A stretch of 64,000 nucleotides of DNA from Urechidicola croceus (GTDB lineage: Bacteria > Bacteroidota > Bacteroidia > Flavobacteriales > Flavobacteriaceae): assembly GCA_905181865.1 (NCBI GenBank), contig CAJIZG010000005.1:561457-625456 (forward strand), in the 5' to 3' direction. Position 1 is the stretch's first letter. Each line of letters begins with the position of its first letter. Positions 55,493-63,935 of the stretch are shown piece after piece. The notes beneath the pieces are model-generated. The model saw only the letters and a program-made list of their open reading frames with translations, was not told the DNA's origin and did not search any database. Both the position numbers and the translations under genes were made by a program.

Positions 55493-56215
55493 TTATATCC
55501 CATCTAGGAATTCATTATCTTCTTCAAAAGCAGTGCCGATTACGACGAAGTCGGCTCCAGCATTATATGCATTATTCAATTGTTTTTTAGTTCTAATTCC
55601 TCCACCAACAATAAGCGGAATATCTATGGCGTTAGATACCTGTTTAATTATAATTGGCTCAACCGCCTCGGTTGCTCCGCTACCAGCTTCCAAATATACA
55701 AGGTCTTTACCCATGAATTGCGATGCTAAAGCAGTGTTCGTAATTTTTTCTAATTCGGTTTGTAAAAGGGGAAGCGTATTACTGACTCTTTGTGTAGCTG
55801 TTTCAACACCACCATCAATGAGAATATAGCCTGTAGGAATAATTTCTAAAGTTGATATCTTTAAAAAATCAACGGACCTTACTTGCTGTTCAATTAAATA
55901 TTCAGGATTTCTTCCAGATACGAGTGATAAAAATAATACGGCATCTGCAGTATGTGTCAATTGGGTATAATCGCCAGGGAAAAGTATGACTCTAATTTTT
56001 GTATAATTTTTTATGGTGCTTACGCATAAATCTGTTGTTCCAATTTCAACAGTACTGCCGCCCACAAAAATGAAATCTACACTACAATTATTTATTTTTT
56101 CAATGGTATTCGGAATTTCGTCCAAAGATAATTTATCCGGATCTAGCAGAATAGCCAGTAATTTTCGGCCTTGTTTTTTTGAAGTAACTATATATTGAAG
56201 AATGCCTTTTTCCAT
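55493..56215 (-). CDS. Geranylgeranylglyceryl/heptaprenylglyceryl phosphate synthase (PcrB family)
   Basis: 240 residues, TIM-barrel prenyltransferase. Seen: LLAILLDPDKLS (phosphate and Mg site), DFIFVGGSTVE, FPGDYTQLTHTADAVLFLSL, YLEAGSGAT and LIVGGGIRTKKQLNNAYNAG. Couples a polyprenyl diphosphate to glycerol-1-phosphate. Present in many Bacteroidota, with a physiological product that is not well defined. Two nt after the PPTase gene, so co-transcribed. Confidence 0.9.
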   Translation of the reverse strand: MEKGILQYIVTSKKQGRKLLAILLDPDKLSLDEIPNTIEKINNCSVDFIFVGGSTVEIGTTDLCVSTIKNYTKIRVILFPGDYTQLTHTADAVLFLSLVSGRNPEYLIEQQVRSVDFLKISTLEIIPTGYILIDGGVETATQRVSNTLPLLQTELEKITNTALASQFMGKDLVYLEAGSGATEAVEPIIIKQVSNAIDIPLIVGGGIRTKKQLNNAYNAGADFVVIGTAFEEDNEFLDGI

Positions 56216-56217
56216 GT

Positions 56218-56838
56218 TTAGTTCATCGCATATACTAATGTGAATCCTTCAAATTGTTCGAAAAAGATATCATAATTTTCATAAAAATTATCCTTTTTAA
56301 TCCAGCCTTTTGTTTTGCTGTCTTCCAGCGTAAACGTTTCAATAGGCAGGTGTTTTTTGAATAAGAGGCCACCATCAGGATGCATTTTATAGAGGCTTTC
56401 TTTCGCCCCCCAGATTACAGTGAGTTGCTCAACTAAATGATCTGCAGTTAAAAAAGAATTTTCTGAATCAATAAATTTATGAGCGATTCGCAAAATTTTA
56501 TCTCTATTTTTTTCGATGTCGATTCCTACTTCGGAAGCACTAATAATAATCGTGGAGAAGGTAAAGGAATGTGATATAGAAATATGTTTTCCGTCTATTA
56601 AATGTGGTTTCCCATCATCCGTATAAAACAAATCATCATCAGAAAACCCTGCGGCTTTTAATAGATGTCTTACACTTAAAAACCCTCTTTGATGTAGTTC
56701 CGATTTCATCTTAGAGACGCGTTCTATACTTCGAGTATTTAAATGGATGTCAGTCTTTAATTCATCCAAAGATTCTTCAATTTTCCAAACATAAATATTT
56801 GTTTGGTTCGTTGCTTGTATCGTTTTATATAGCGGCAT
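56218..56838 (-). CDS. 4'-phosphopantetheinyl transferase superfamily protein
   Basis: 206 residues from ATG 56838 (MPLYKTIQAT). A longer frame to 56898 is rejected because it would overlap the ahcY promoter and its extra residues look random. Seen: KPHLIDGKHISISHSF, EVGIDIEKNRDKI (Mg-binding D-x-E) and WGAKESLYKM, the Sfp-type motifs. Transfers phosphopantetheine to carrier proteins. Confidence 0.9.
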   Translation of the reverse strand: MPLYKTIQATNQTNIYVWKIEESLDELKTDIHLNTRSIERVSKMKSELHQRGFLSVRHLLKAAGFSDDDLFYTDDGKPHLIDGKHISISHSFTFSTIIISASEVGIDIEKNRDKILRIAHKFIDSENSFLTADHLVEQLTVIWGAKESLYKMHPDGGLLFKKHLPIETFTLEDSKTKGWIKKDNFYENYDIFFEQFEGFTLVYAMN

Positions 56839-56859
56839 TTTTAACTTCCTGTTTCTAAC

Positions 56860-56890
56860 TTTGTACTTTGTGCTTTTCTTCGTAAATTTG
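56860..56890 (+). promoter_or_regulatory. ahcY promoter, Bacteroidota consensus
   Basis: TTTG at 56860-56863, 19 nt, TAAATTTG at 56883-56890; the ahcY ATG is 20 bp downstream. A perfect TTTG-N19-TAnnTTTG match. Confidence 0.88.
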
Positions 56891-56910
56891 CACTTCAAAA
56901 ATATACAATT

Positions 56911-58227
56911 ATGAGCACAGATACATCAACATACGTTAAATATAAGGTGAAGGATATCCATCTAGCTGATTGGGGTAGAAAAGAGATAGAATTAGCGGAG
57001 GCAGAAATGCCAGGTTTAATGAGTTTGAGAGAAGAGTATGGCGCCGAGCAACCGTTGAAAGGAGCTCGAATTGCAGGATGTTTACATATGACCATTCAAA
57101 CAGCGGTTCTAATTGAAACTTTACAAGCACTTGGTGCTGAAGTTACTTGGAGTTCTTGTAATATTTTTTCTACACAAGATCAGGCTGCCGCTGCAATTGC
57201 TGCTGCTGGAACGTCAGTTTTTGCTTGGAAAGATATGACTGAAGAAGAATTTGATTGGTGTATAGAGCAGACGTTATTCTTTGGTGAAGATAAAAAGCCA
57301 TTAAATTTAATTTTAGATGATGGAGGAGATTTAACAAATATGGTTTTAGATAAATATCCAGAATTAGCTTCAGGAATCAATGGTTTGTCTGAAGAAACGA
57401 CAACAGGTGTTCATCGTTTATATGATAGAGTAAAAGCAGGAACGTTACCAATGCCAGCAATCAATGTAAATGATTCTGTTACTAAATCTAAGTTTGATAA
57501 CAAATATGGTTGTAAGGAATCTGCAGTAGATGCAATTCGTAGAGCAACCGATATTATGTTGGCAGGAAAACGAGTAACAGTTTGTGGTTATGGAGATGTT
57601 GGTAAAGGAACAGCGGCATCTTTTAAAGGTGCGGGAAGTATTGTAACTGTAACAGAAATTGATCCTATTTGTGCTTTACAAGCCGCAATGGATGGTTTTG
57701 AAGTGAAAAAATTAGAAACTGTAGTTGGTAATTCTGATATTATTATTACAACAACTGGAAATAAAGATATTATTCAAGGGCGTCATTTTGAGGCAATGAA
57801 AGACAAGGTAATTGTTTGTAATATTGGGCATTTTGATAATGAAATTGATATGGCTTGGTTGAATAAAAATCATGGAGTTAGTAAAGATACTATCAAACCT
57901 CAAGTTGATAAATATACGATTGATGGGAATGATATTATTCTTTTAGCAGAAGGGCGTTTAGTAAATTTGGGCTGTGCAACAGGTCATCCAAGTTTTGTAA
58001 TGAGTAATTCATTTACAAATCAAACGTTGGCACAATTAGAATTATGGACAAACCTTGATGCATACCAAAACGAAGTATACATGTTACCGAAACATTTAGA
58101 TGAAAAAGTGGCAAAATTGCATTTAGCAAAAATCGGTGTTGAGTTAACAGAATTGCGTGAAGACCAGGCTGGCTATATTGGTGTTGCTATTTCTGGTCCA
58201 TATAAGCCAGAGCATTATAGATACTAG
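56911..58227 (+). CDS. ahcY: Adenosylhomocysteinase (S-adenosyl-L-homocysteine hydrolase)
   Basis: 438 residues. Seen: [56 protein letters not shown], the NAD-binding [15 protein letters not shown] and the C-terminal KPEHYRY ending. Splits SAH to homocysteine and adenosine in the methyl cycle. Its own promoter and a terminator delimit a single-gene unit. Confidence 0.97.
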   Translation: MSTDTSTYVKYKVKDIHLADWGRKEIELAEAEMPGLMSLREEYGAEQPLKGARIAGCLHMTIQTAVLIETLQALGAEVTWSSCNIFSTQDQAAAAIAAAGTSVFAWKDMTEEEFDWCIEQTLFFGEDKKPLNLILDDGGDLTNMVLDKYPELASGINGLSEETTTGVHRLYDRVKAGTLPMPAINVNDSVTKSKFDNKYGCKESAVDAIRRATDIMLAGKRVTVCGYGDVGKGTAASFKGAGSIVTVTEIDPICALQAAMDGFEVKKLETVVGNSDIIITTTGNKDIIQGRHFEAMKDKVIVCNIGHFDNEIDMAWLNKNHGVSKDTIKPQVDKYTIDGNDIILLAEGRLVNLGCATGHPSFVMSNSFTNQTLAQLELWTNLDAYQNEVYMLPKHLDEKVAKLHLAKIGVELTELREDQAGYIGVAISGPYKPEHYRY

Positions 58228-58242
58228 TATTAAAAAAAATGG

Positions 58243-58283
58243 AAGCGGGTTTATCCATAAAAATGATCCATCCGCTTTTTTTA
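58243..58283 (+). terminator. Terminator after ahcY
   Basis: AAGCGG (58243-58248) pairs with CCGCTT (58272-58277), followed by TTTTTTT, with partial inner pairing. It lies 15 bp after the ahcY stop. Confidence 0.75.
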
Positions 58284-58507
58284 TTTTGAGGATGTCGTTC
58301 AACGAACTAGAGCGTTTTGTTGGCAGACTGAAATCCAAGGAGTATAAGAAACTTCAAAGCCCTTTTTTTATAAGGTTTTTGAAGTTTTTTTATGTTTTAA
58401 AATTAGTGGTGATGGGCTCTAGTGGTTTTTTTTAAGAGAGAAAATACGTATGAAACCAGCAAAAACTTTTATCATGGTTAATTCATATACCATATTGGGT
58501 GTTTTAA

Positions 58508-58663
58508 AGTCTAAAGATAAATGTAATTTCATTCTATATTATAGTGCTACTTTTTACAGTTGGAATTGAACTTTTAAAACAGATTTTTGCAATTGTTACA
58601 TCAGTTAGGCCTTATGATAATTTTTATTTAAAAGACTTATTTTTCGACTCAGTTCTTTGTTAG
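58508..58663 (+). pseudogene. Possible remnant of a small membrane protein
   Basis: Open frame without a start, reading VISFYIIVLLFTVGIELLKQ then IFAIVTSVRPYDNFYLKDLF to TAG at 58661-58663. One hydrophobic helix and a natural-looking tail; a second frame (58450-58569, MKPAKTFIMVNSYTILGVL) could be its N-terminal part with a frameshift. No family recognised. The rest of 58284-58712 holds nothing else supportable. Confidence 0.25.
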
Positions 58664-58712
58664 ACGCCGCTTTTCAGTTCAAATGACTTTTAAAACTACA
58701 AAATAAGAAATT

Positions 58713-59290
58713 CTATGATTTATCAAACGGTGTTAAGTGGTCTTCTCTTACGTACTTAATTTTATCAAATCCATCTTTTAATTCGGATGTTAATTCCCTT
58801 TCGTTATATCGTTTTATTTCGAGTGCGCTATATTTTTTAGGTCCGTTTTGTGAAAAGGTTCCAATTCCCACGAATCCGCTCACAGATTTTCTTGCGGTCT
58901 TTATATATTTTTTTATTTGTTCAGGTGTTGTGAGAAAATGAAAGGTTGCGCTATCGTGCCAAACATCAAAAGTCATATTTGGTTCAAATTCTGTAATGTT
59001 ATTTACAATCCAATTTACTTTAGTTGCTTTTTCTCCAAGTCGATTTTTTGCTCTTTCAAGTGATTTGGCCAAAATGTCAAGTACTGTAATGTTTTCAAAT
59101 TCTTCATCAAGCAAGAAATCTACAAGTTTACTGTCGCCACCACCTATGTCTATTATTTTTGCAATTTTCTTTAGTCCTAATGAATGTATAAATTCAAGCG
59201 AAGTTTTTGGCGTTTCTTGCGTCCAACTTGCTTGGTCCGGATTTTTCGTTTCATAGACTGTTTCCCAATGTTTTTTTTATCTAATTTCAT
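58713..59290 (-). pseudogene. Class I SAM-dependent methyltransferase, frameshifted in a poly-A run
   Basis: From ATG 59288-59290 the gene reads MKLDKK, then changes frame in an A8 run (59270s) to HWETVYETKNPDQASWTQE, IIDIGGGDSKLVDFLL (SAM motif I), NITVLDI and DVWHDSATFHFL, ending TPFDKS at 58713. With nine A instead of eight the frame is continuous, ~193 residues, normal for this family of small methyltransferases. As written only a TTG-initiated 133-residue frame (58713-59114) is open. Likely homopolymer error or recent inactivation. Confidence 0.75.
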
Positions 59291-59435
59291 TATTATATTG
59301 CTTTTTTAGTTTTTGAAAAACGGTATTGCATAACTAACGTTGTGTGTTGGCTAACGCAATTAATTATTAGTTAAATCTACTGTTTATTGGTATTATAATC
59401 ATTCTAGATTTAGTAATTTTGGTTATACGTTGTAT

Positions 59436-59612
59436 GTGCCCAGCATGGATATCTTTAATTTATTCATAAGATAAATTAATTTAAAACTAAAGGAATCGTG
59501 ACTACAAAACTCTGTGCTGAATAATTAGGAATCGAATGCTAGAACCCTATGCAGCTAGGTGTGAGAGATATACTGGTGGTTGTTTAACCATCAGCCCTCT
59601 ACTCGATTATGC
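59436..59612 (+). other. Structured non-coding-looking segment, possible group II intron remnant
   Basis: Contains GTGCCCAGCATGG at 59436, AACCCTATGCAGCTAGGTGTG near 59541 and a hairpin CTGGTGGTT/AACCATCAG at about 59570-59593. The wording resembles bits I associate with bacterial group II introns, but I cannot fold or align it here, and no reverse transcriptase frame is present. The flanking 59291-59435 shows nothing. Confidence 0.25.
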
Positions 59613-59631
59613 TTAGTATTTTAGTTCTAAG

Positions 59632-59820
59632 TTACGTTGCGTCCCTTCCTTTAAATGCTTTTTTGAGTATTCCAGTAACTATAGCCATCCCAATAACCAT
59701 TCCTATGGGTACTCCTATTCCAAGTGATGTCATATTCCCAAGGTTCGTTCCAAAAGTAACTCCAATAGATATCCCAAATACTGATATTCCAAATAGTGTA
59801 TGGTTGAGATTTTCACGTTG
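59632..59820 (-). pseudogene. Glycine-zipper small membrane protein, start lost
   Basis: 63 codons on the minus strand: ENLNHTLFGISVFGISIGVT, then FGTNLGN, IGVPIGMVIGMAIVTGILKK. Repeated GxxxG spacing indicates a glycine-zipper membrane protein of a common short family. The frame is open only after a TGA at 59821-59823 and has no ATG near the expected N-terminus. Either truncated or started at a non-ATG codon. Confidence 0.45.
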
Positions 59821-59991
59821 TCATGTAATTCAATTATATCATCTATTGAGACGAGTTGGTAGTTGGCAGCACCTCACTTTTTATAGATACTAAACATTAG
59901 TACTTCTAGTTTTTTATAATAAAATGGAGTTTGAACCAGGTTATATTGGATAAACGTTTATTTTTATTTGTAAATGAGTTGGTGGTAGGTT

Positions 59992-60025
59992 TTTGTATAG
60001 AAATCCACACAAATGTATATATTTG
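59992..60025 (+). promoter_or_regulatory. Candidate tRNA-Ala promoter
   Basis: TATATTTG at 60018-60025 fits the -7 consensus; TTTG at 59992-59995 is 22 nt upstream, slightly long for the -33. The tRNA begins 60 bp downstream. Confidence 0.45.
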
Positions 60026-60085
60026 CATTACTATTTTTTCTTGTAAGAAATAGAAAGTTCAATAAAACCAATTTTTTCAGGACAT

Positions 60086-60159
60086 GGGGATGTAGCTCAG
60101 CTGGCTAGAGCGTTTGACTGGCAGTCAAGAGGTCGTGGGTTCGACTCCCATCTTCTCCA
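60086..60159 (+). tRNA. tRNA-Ala (anticodon GGC)
   Basis: Acceptor GGGGATG with CTTCTCC (one T-T mismatch), including the G3-U70 wobble that identifies alanine tRNAs; anticodon loop CTGGCAG with GGC; T-arm with GGGTTCGACTCCC; discriminator A at 60159. CCA not encoded. Followed by a terminator, paired repeats and the second copy of the integrase-tail repeat. Confidence 0.93.
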
Positions 60160-60171
60160 CTAGTGATAGTA

Positions 60172-60199
60172 AGCCTTACAGAGATGTAAGGCTTTTTTT
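60172..60199 (+). terminator. tRNA-Ala terminator
   Basis: AGCCTTACA (60172-60180), GAGA loop, TGTAAGGCT (60185-60193), then TTTTTT. A strong Rho-independent terminator 13 bp after the tRNA. Confidence 0.92.
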
Positions 60200-60208
60200 A
60201 GTTTTATC

Positions 60209-60228
60209 ATTTGCCCACGATTTGCCCA
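60209..60228. repeat. Paired ATTTGCCCA repeats, 11 bp apart, downstream of tRNA-Ala
   Basis: ATTTGCCCA at 60209-60217 and 60220-60228, direct, start-to-start 11 bp. Counterpart of the AGTCAAC pair after tRNA-Gln. Candidate integrase arm-type sites (inference). Confidence 0.45.
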
Positions 60229-60257
60229 TTATTACGGAATTAAGAGCCTTTCACAAT

Positions 60258-60424
60258 TTAAAACATCGTCTTAATTTTTGGAAGATATTTTTCTAAATAC
60301 TTGCCAGTTTTGAAACTATGAACCTCAACTATTTTGTTTGTATTTCTGTAACAGAATTTTCTCAAATATAAGAGATTCCATATTACTATCCTATTCCATA
60401 AGTAGCCCAATAATTCCTAACTAC
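60258..60424 (-). pseudogene. C-terminal tail of an unidentified protein, minus strand (second copy)
   Basis: Reads NKIVEVHSFKTGKYLEKYLP then KIKTMF and a stop at 60258-60260. Partner of 24881-25047. Differences outside the identical block are largely silent in the shared residues. Family not recognised. Confidence 0.4.
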
Positions 60425-60428
60425 TTAA

Positions 60429-60536
60429 TTTACAGGTAAAAAAGCTATGGGGCATTCATCTATAAATGTAAGTTTAACCTATTTAAGAGGTTTAGAAATA
60501 GCTGAATTAAAGGAGGAGGATATGCCTTTAATATAA
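60429..60536 (+). pseudogene. Tyrosine recombinase C-terminal fragment (second copy)
   Basis: Identical to 25052-25159: TGKKAMGHSSINVSLTYLRG and the following tail to TAA at 60534-60536. Contains the box II His region and the presumed nucleophile Tyr; the rest of the integrase is missing. Confidence 0.75.
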
Positions 60537-60708
60537 AAACCCCTACTAATTAAGTAAGGGTTTAAATCTAATACATTGATTCGATTTTATTCGTTTAAAA
60601 CTATTATTGTTTCAATAATCTTATTCCTTTCGTCAACCCTTACCTTACTGATACTTCCATTTTTCATATAATTGATAAAAACTTGTCTTTTTACTATCAT
60701 TATCAATC

Positions 60709-61008
60709 TTGTTTCAAAGTTGTGTCAGTTTTAATACAATAAGTTATCATAACTTACCTTATCAAACACTTAGAAAAATAGAGGTAAAAAAACTTGACAA
60801 AAAAAGAATTAAAGGGCTATTAATTTCTGTAGATGAAACAGCCGTTATTTTAGAAAATAACGGATTAACTCAAACAATTCTCAAGAATGAAATTTACGAT
60901 GTTAAAATCAGAAGTTTTTCGCATTTAAAAACTGCCACAATAGGCTTAACTATTCTTATTGGGACTATTCTGATTTTACCTCCATTCCCCCCCTACTTTA
61001 AGAGTTAA
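60709..61008 (+). CDS. Small lipoprotein-like protein of unknown function, copy 2
   Basis: 99 codons from TTG at 60709, identical to copy 1 until the C-run, then ending PPYFKS instead of PPLL. As in copy 1, the frame continues upstream as a lipoprotein signal peptide (KLVFLLSLSILFQSC) without an in-frame ATG. A shared defect in both copies suggests it predates the duplication, or that a non-ATG start is used. Confidence 0.5.
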   Translation: MFQSCVSFNTISYHNLPYQTLRKIEVKKLDKKRIKGLLISVDETAVILENNGLTQTILKNEIYDVKIRSFSHLKTATIGLTILIGTILILPPFPPYFKS

Positions 61009-61299
61009 TCAGAACAATTGTTTTAATTAATTCCTAAATAAACCATGGGCATAGAATTAAAGGAAGAAGATACTTTTCTTAACCTTTACTTTCGTTTCTT
61101 TTATTCTAGAGATCATTATATTACAACTCAATGTATTCAACGAAATAGGTCGAAATCGGTTCAAATTTCATTGTGTATGTAGTCAAATATACTATCTAAT
61201 ATTCAATCCCTCAAAAATAATTTAATTATATCCAATTTTTAAAAAAGTAAAATTGAAGGAACTTATTAATGGATTGAACAATAATTAGGTGTTGTTTAA

Positions 61300-61770
61300 T
61301 TATATTTTAATTCCTTCAATATTTGCCACTTCTCCTAATACATCTGAACTATATATTTTAATAGAATTAGAGGTGATTTCTAGTACATCCCAAATTGTTG
61401 TATCTCCAAATTCATTGGTTATATTTAGTCTACTATTGTTCGTTCCACCAACAGTGTATTGTCCTGTAATTGTAAGAGTAGACCCATCCAAAAGTGTATT
61501 TTCGAAATATATTGAATTATCATCATATATCTCCATGTACATTTCTGAATAACTAGCCTTTACGTCTAAAGAACCAAGAGTGTATTTTGTTATTAACCAT
61601 TCTCCAACTATTGAATATTGACAACTATTATCGTTTATAGTAGCATTGGAGTTGTAATTAATTGAGTTTGGATCAGTACACCCTGAAACAGGATCATCAT
61701 CCCCACTGGAACATGAAATAAGAGTAATTAACGATATAAATAATATTATTTTTTTCAAAAAATTTTTCAT
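61300..61770 (-). CDS. Surface lipoprotein with lipocalin-like domain
   Basis: 156 residues: signal LFISLITLISC with lipobox, then SSGDDDP, an acidic stretch after Cys like the lipoprotein export signal that sends flavobacterial lipoproteins to the cell surface. A Cys-containing CTDPNSINYNSNATINDNSC module follows, then a lipocalin-like domain starting IVGEWLITKYTLGSLDV. Its upstream region (61797-62107) is the inverted homologue of the region before the T9SS protease, so both may share regulation. Function of the domain unknown. Confidence 0.82.
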   Translation of the reverse strand: MKNFLKKIILFISLITLISCSSGDDDPVSGCTDPNSINYNSNATINDNSCQYSIVGEWLITKYTLGSLDVKASYSEMYMEIYDDNSIYFENTLLDGSTLTITGQYTVGGTNNSRLNITNEFGDTTIWDVLEITSNSIKIYSSDVLGEVANIEGIKI

Positions 61771-61925
61771 TTTCTATTTGTTTATTTAATTAATTTAAGG
61801 TGGGTTCTAAAAATTGATTTTTTTCTGTTTCTCAAAAAAATAAGAACCCTTTTATATCTTTTTGAAAAAAATTTCATTTTAAATGTACGGATAAAATATT
61901 GATTTCAATAATAAATATTGAAATT

Positions 61926-61966
<41 letters not shown>

Positions 61967-62053
61967 TTGTCTTCGTGAAGTCTTTTTAATCTGTTCCTAT
62001 CTGAATAAATTGTAAGTTAGGTTGATTAGCCCTATTATTCCAGTTGCGCTGAG

Positions 62054-62107
62054 TGCATGTCGTCAAACAAATTTGAACTTTTTTGGGTTAAAATTTAAGA
62101 GAGTACT
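62054..62107 (-). mobile_element. IS3-family right-end remnant
   Basis: The minus strand carries AGTACTCTCTTAAATTTTAA through TTTGACGACATGCA, the right end of the same IS as copies 1 and 2, with no transposase attached. It marks where an IS once lay upstream of the lipoprotein. Confidence 0.85.
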
Positions 62108-62242
62108 TTCATAAATATAAGGAAATTTCCTTTGTGAAACCAGTATACAAATCAAAATACAGATTAATAGACTCAGTAGCCTTTTCCAAGTACTATGCTC
62201 ACTAATTAGCACTTCCATTATTTTATTAAATATACTCTCCAT
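62063..62242 (-). CDS. Possible small membrane protein truncated by the IS end
   Basis: 59 codons from ATG 62242: MESIFNKIMEVLISEHSTWK then a hydrophobic helix (LLSLLICILICILVS); the last ~17 residues are translated IS-end sequence. Either a real small gene whose 3' end was replaced by the IS, or chance. No family recognised. The rest of 62243-62519 shows nothing clear. Confidence 0.25.
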   Translation of the reverse strand: MESIFNKIMEVLISEHSTWKRLLSLLICILICILVSQRKFPYIYESTLLNFNPKKFKFV

Positions 62243-62604
62243 TGATTTCTAATTAAATGACTGTAAAAAAAACAGCCCCCCTATGCTATGAATCTAGTAT
62301 GACATGAATAAAAACTTCTGATTTTTTAGGGTGTGTATTTATTAAACGGCACATCCGATTTAGGATTCAAATGTCTAAACCGTATTTATTTATTTAATTA
62401 CATATTTCGTTTGAACTCTAAGAAAATATCATTGCAATACGGATAGCACCTTGTTAACTGCTGTACATTATGCTCTTAAGTTAAGTTCCTCTCTTAAATG
62501 TATAATCTATTAGATAGCCTGTATAACGTCAGCAAAAAGTGAACTAATTATCACTTTAATATAAGAGATAGGTTTTATTATTTTTACAAACCTTTAAATC
62601 TTAA

Positions 62605-62955
62605 ATGATGAAAAACAAGAAAAGTGCCAGTGCTTTAATTAGCGACTTAAAACGTAAGACAAGAAAAGCTTACAATTCAGAAGACAAAATCAGGATTATT
62701 ATTGAAGGAATGCGTGGTGAAACGACCATTGCAGAATTGTGTCGAAAAGAAAGCATCCATCAAGCTAATTACTACAAATGGTCCAAAGATTTCATGGAAG
62801 CAGGAAAGCGCAGGCTAAATGGAGATACGATGCGAGAAGCTAACACATCGGAGGTTCACGAACTCAAAGGTGAGAATGGTACTTTAAAAGAGTTGGTTGC
62901 AGAGCTTTCTCTAGAAGTTCGGTTTCTGAAAAAAAACTTACGTGGAGACGAGTAA
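62605..62955 (+). CDS. IS3-family transposase OrfA
   Basis: 116 residues: a helix-turn-helix (EDKIRIIIEGMRGETTIAEL, RKESIHQANYYKW) and a C-terminal leucine-zipper-like coiled coil (LKELVAELSLEVRFLKKNL). Binds the IS ends and multimerises with OrfAB. Ends with an A8 slippery run. Confidence 0.92.
   Translation: MMKNKKSASALISDLKRKTRKAYNSEDKIRIIIEGMRGETTIAELCRKESIHQANYYKWSKDFMEAGKRRLNGDTMREANTSEVHELKGENGTLKELVAELSLEVRFLKKNLRGDE
62931..62937 (+). promoter_or_regulatory. Programmed -1 frameshift heptamer A-AAA-AAC
   Basis: In the OrfA frame CTG AAA AAA AAC at 62926-62937 gives the canonical slippery heptamer. After a -1 shift the frame is open (LTWRRVKREKYMHYSQ) straight into OrfB, allowing an OrfAB fusion transposase, as usual in IS3 elements. 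Confidence 0.7.
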
Positions 62956-62969
62956 AAAGAGAGAAGTAT

Positions 62970-63935
62970 ATGCACTATAGTCAATCAGAAAAGTACGAAA
63001 TGATACAACTTGTTGAGCAGTCTGATCTTGGAATAAACCGAACACTCAAAGAGCTTAAAATCAATAAGACAACCTTTTATAATTGGTATAATTTATATAC
63101 CCAAAAAGGCTTTGAAGGTCTAGCTCGTAAGAAATCAGAGAGAGTTGGGACGTGGAATAAGATAAATATCGTCGATAGAGACAAAGTAGTTGAAATTGCG
63201 TTAGAAAAGCCTGAGTTATCTTCTAGGGAGGTTGCTTGGCATATTACGGATAATTACAACTATTATATCAGCGAGTCAAGTGTCTATCGGATTTTAAAGG
63301 AAAATGGATTCATATCATCGCCTTCATTTAGAATAATGAGTGCTTCGGATAGTTTTCACGATAAAACAACTGCCGTGAATCAAATGTGGCAAACTGATTT
63401 TACTTATTTCAAAATATTTGGTTGGGGTTGGTATTATTTATCAACTATTTTGGATGATTACAGTCGTTACATTGTTACATGGAAGCTTTGTTCAACAATG
63501 AGAGCAGAAGATGTCACCAATACAATCGATGCAGCTATTGCATTTTCTGGAGTTAATGAAAAATCAATGCCTAGGTTGTTGTCAGATAATGGGTCTTGTT
63601 ACATCTCACACGAGTTAGCAGACTATATCGGAGAGAAAAATATGAAACATATCAGAGGAAGACCATTACATCCTCAAACTCAGGGCAAAATTGAACGTTA
63701 TCATAGATCAATGAAAAACATTGTAAAACTTGATAATTACTTTAGCCCTGGACAATTAGAAGAAAAAATGAAAGAATTTGTTCAGTATTACAATTATGAA
63801 CGCTATCATGAATCTTTGAAAAATGTAACTCCAGCAGAAGTATATTTTGGAACAGCCGAAAGAAAATTAAGAAAACGCAAAATGACAAAAAATAGCACTT
63901 TGAAAGCTAGAAAAAAACAGTATCAAAATTTTTAA
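62970..63935 (+). CDS. IS3-family transposase OrfB (DDE integrase domain)
   Basis: 321 residues: an N-terminal helix-turn-helix (SDLGINRTLKELKINKTTFY), an HTH_21-like segment (ELSSREVAWHITDNY), then the rve domain with the DDE triad: D in QTDFTYF, D in LLSDNGSCYIS, E in HPQTQGKIERYHRS. Made mainly as OrfAB by -1 frameshifting; the ATG at 62970 can also give OrfB alone. Confidence 0.95.
   Translation: MHYSQSEKYEMIQLVEQSDLGINRTLKELKINKTTFYNWYNLYTQKGFEGLARKKSERVGTWNKINIVDRDKVVEIALEKPELSSREVAWHITDNYNYYISESSVYRILKENGFISSPSFRIMSASDSFHDKTTAVNQMWQTDFTYFKIFGWGWYYLSTILDDYSRYIVTWKLCSTMRAEDVTNTIDAAIAFSGVNEKSMPRLLSDNGSCYISHELADYIGEKNMKHIRGRPLHPQTQGKIERYHRSMKNIVKLDNYFSPGQLEEKMKEFVQYYNYERYHESLKNVTPAEVYFGTAERKLRKRKMTKNSTLKARKKQYQNF

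Larger units (their letters stand above)
60313..61174 (+). repeat. ~860-bp direct repeat, copy 2 (with 24936-25798)
   Basis: Same orientation and content as copy 1: integrase tail, hairpin, small lipoprotein frame. One fewer C in the homopolymer near 60990. Lies 35.4 kb from copy 1, also directly after a tRNA gene. The remaining 61175-61299 stretch holds nothing recognisable. Confidence 0.92.

Noticed and set aside
56839..56898. Longer start for the PPTase
   Set aside because: Would overlap the consensus ahcY promoter, and the extra residues are not family-like.
58157..58435. 92-codon frame overlapping the ahcY 3' end and terminator
   Set aside because: Mostly antiphase to ahcY and reads through the terminator; no family features.
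60114..60296. 60-codon frame starting inside tRNA-Ala
   Set aside because: Starts within the tRNA and runs through its terminator; no protein features.
24936..61174. The 35-kb interval as a prophage or integrative element
   Set aside because: It contains housekeeping genes and no phage structural, replication or conjugation genes; the flanking repeats are better seen as separate remnants.
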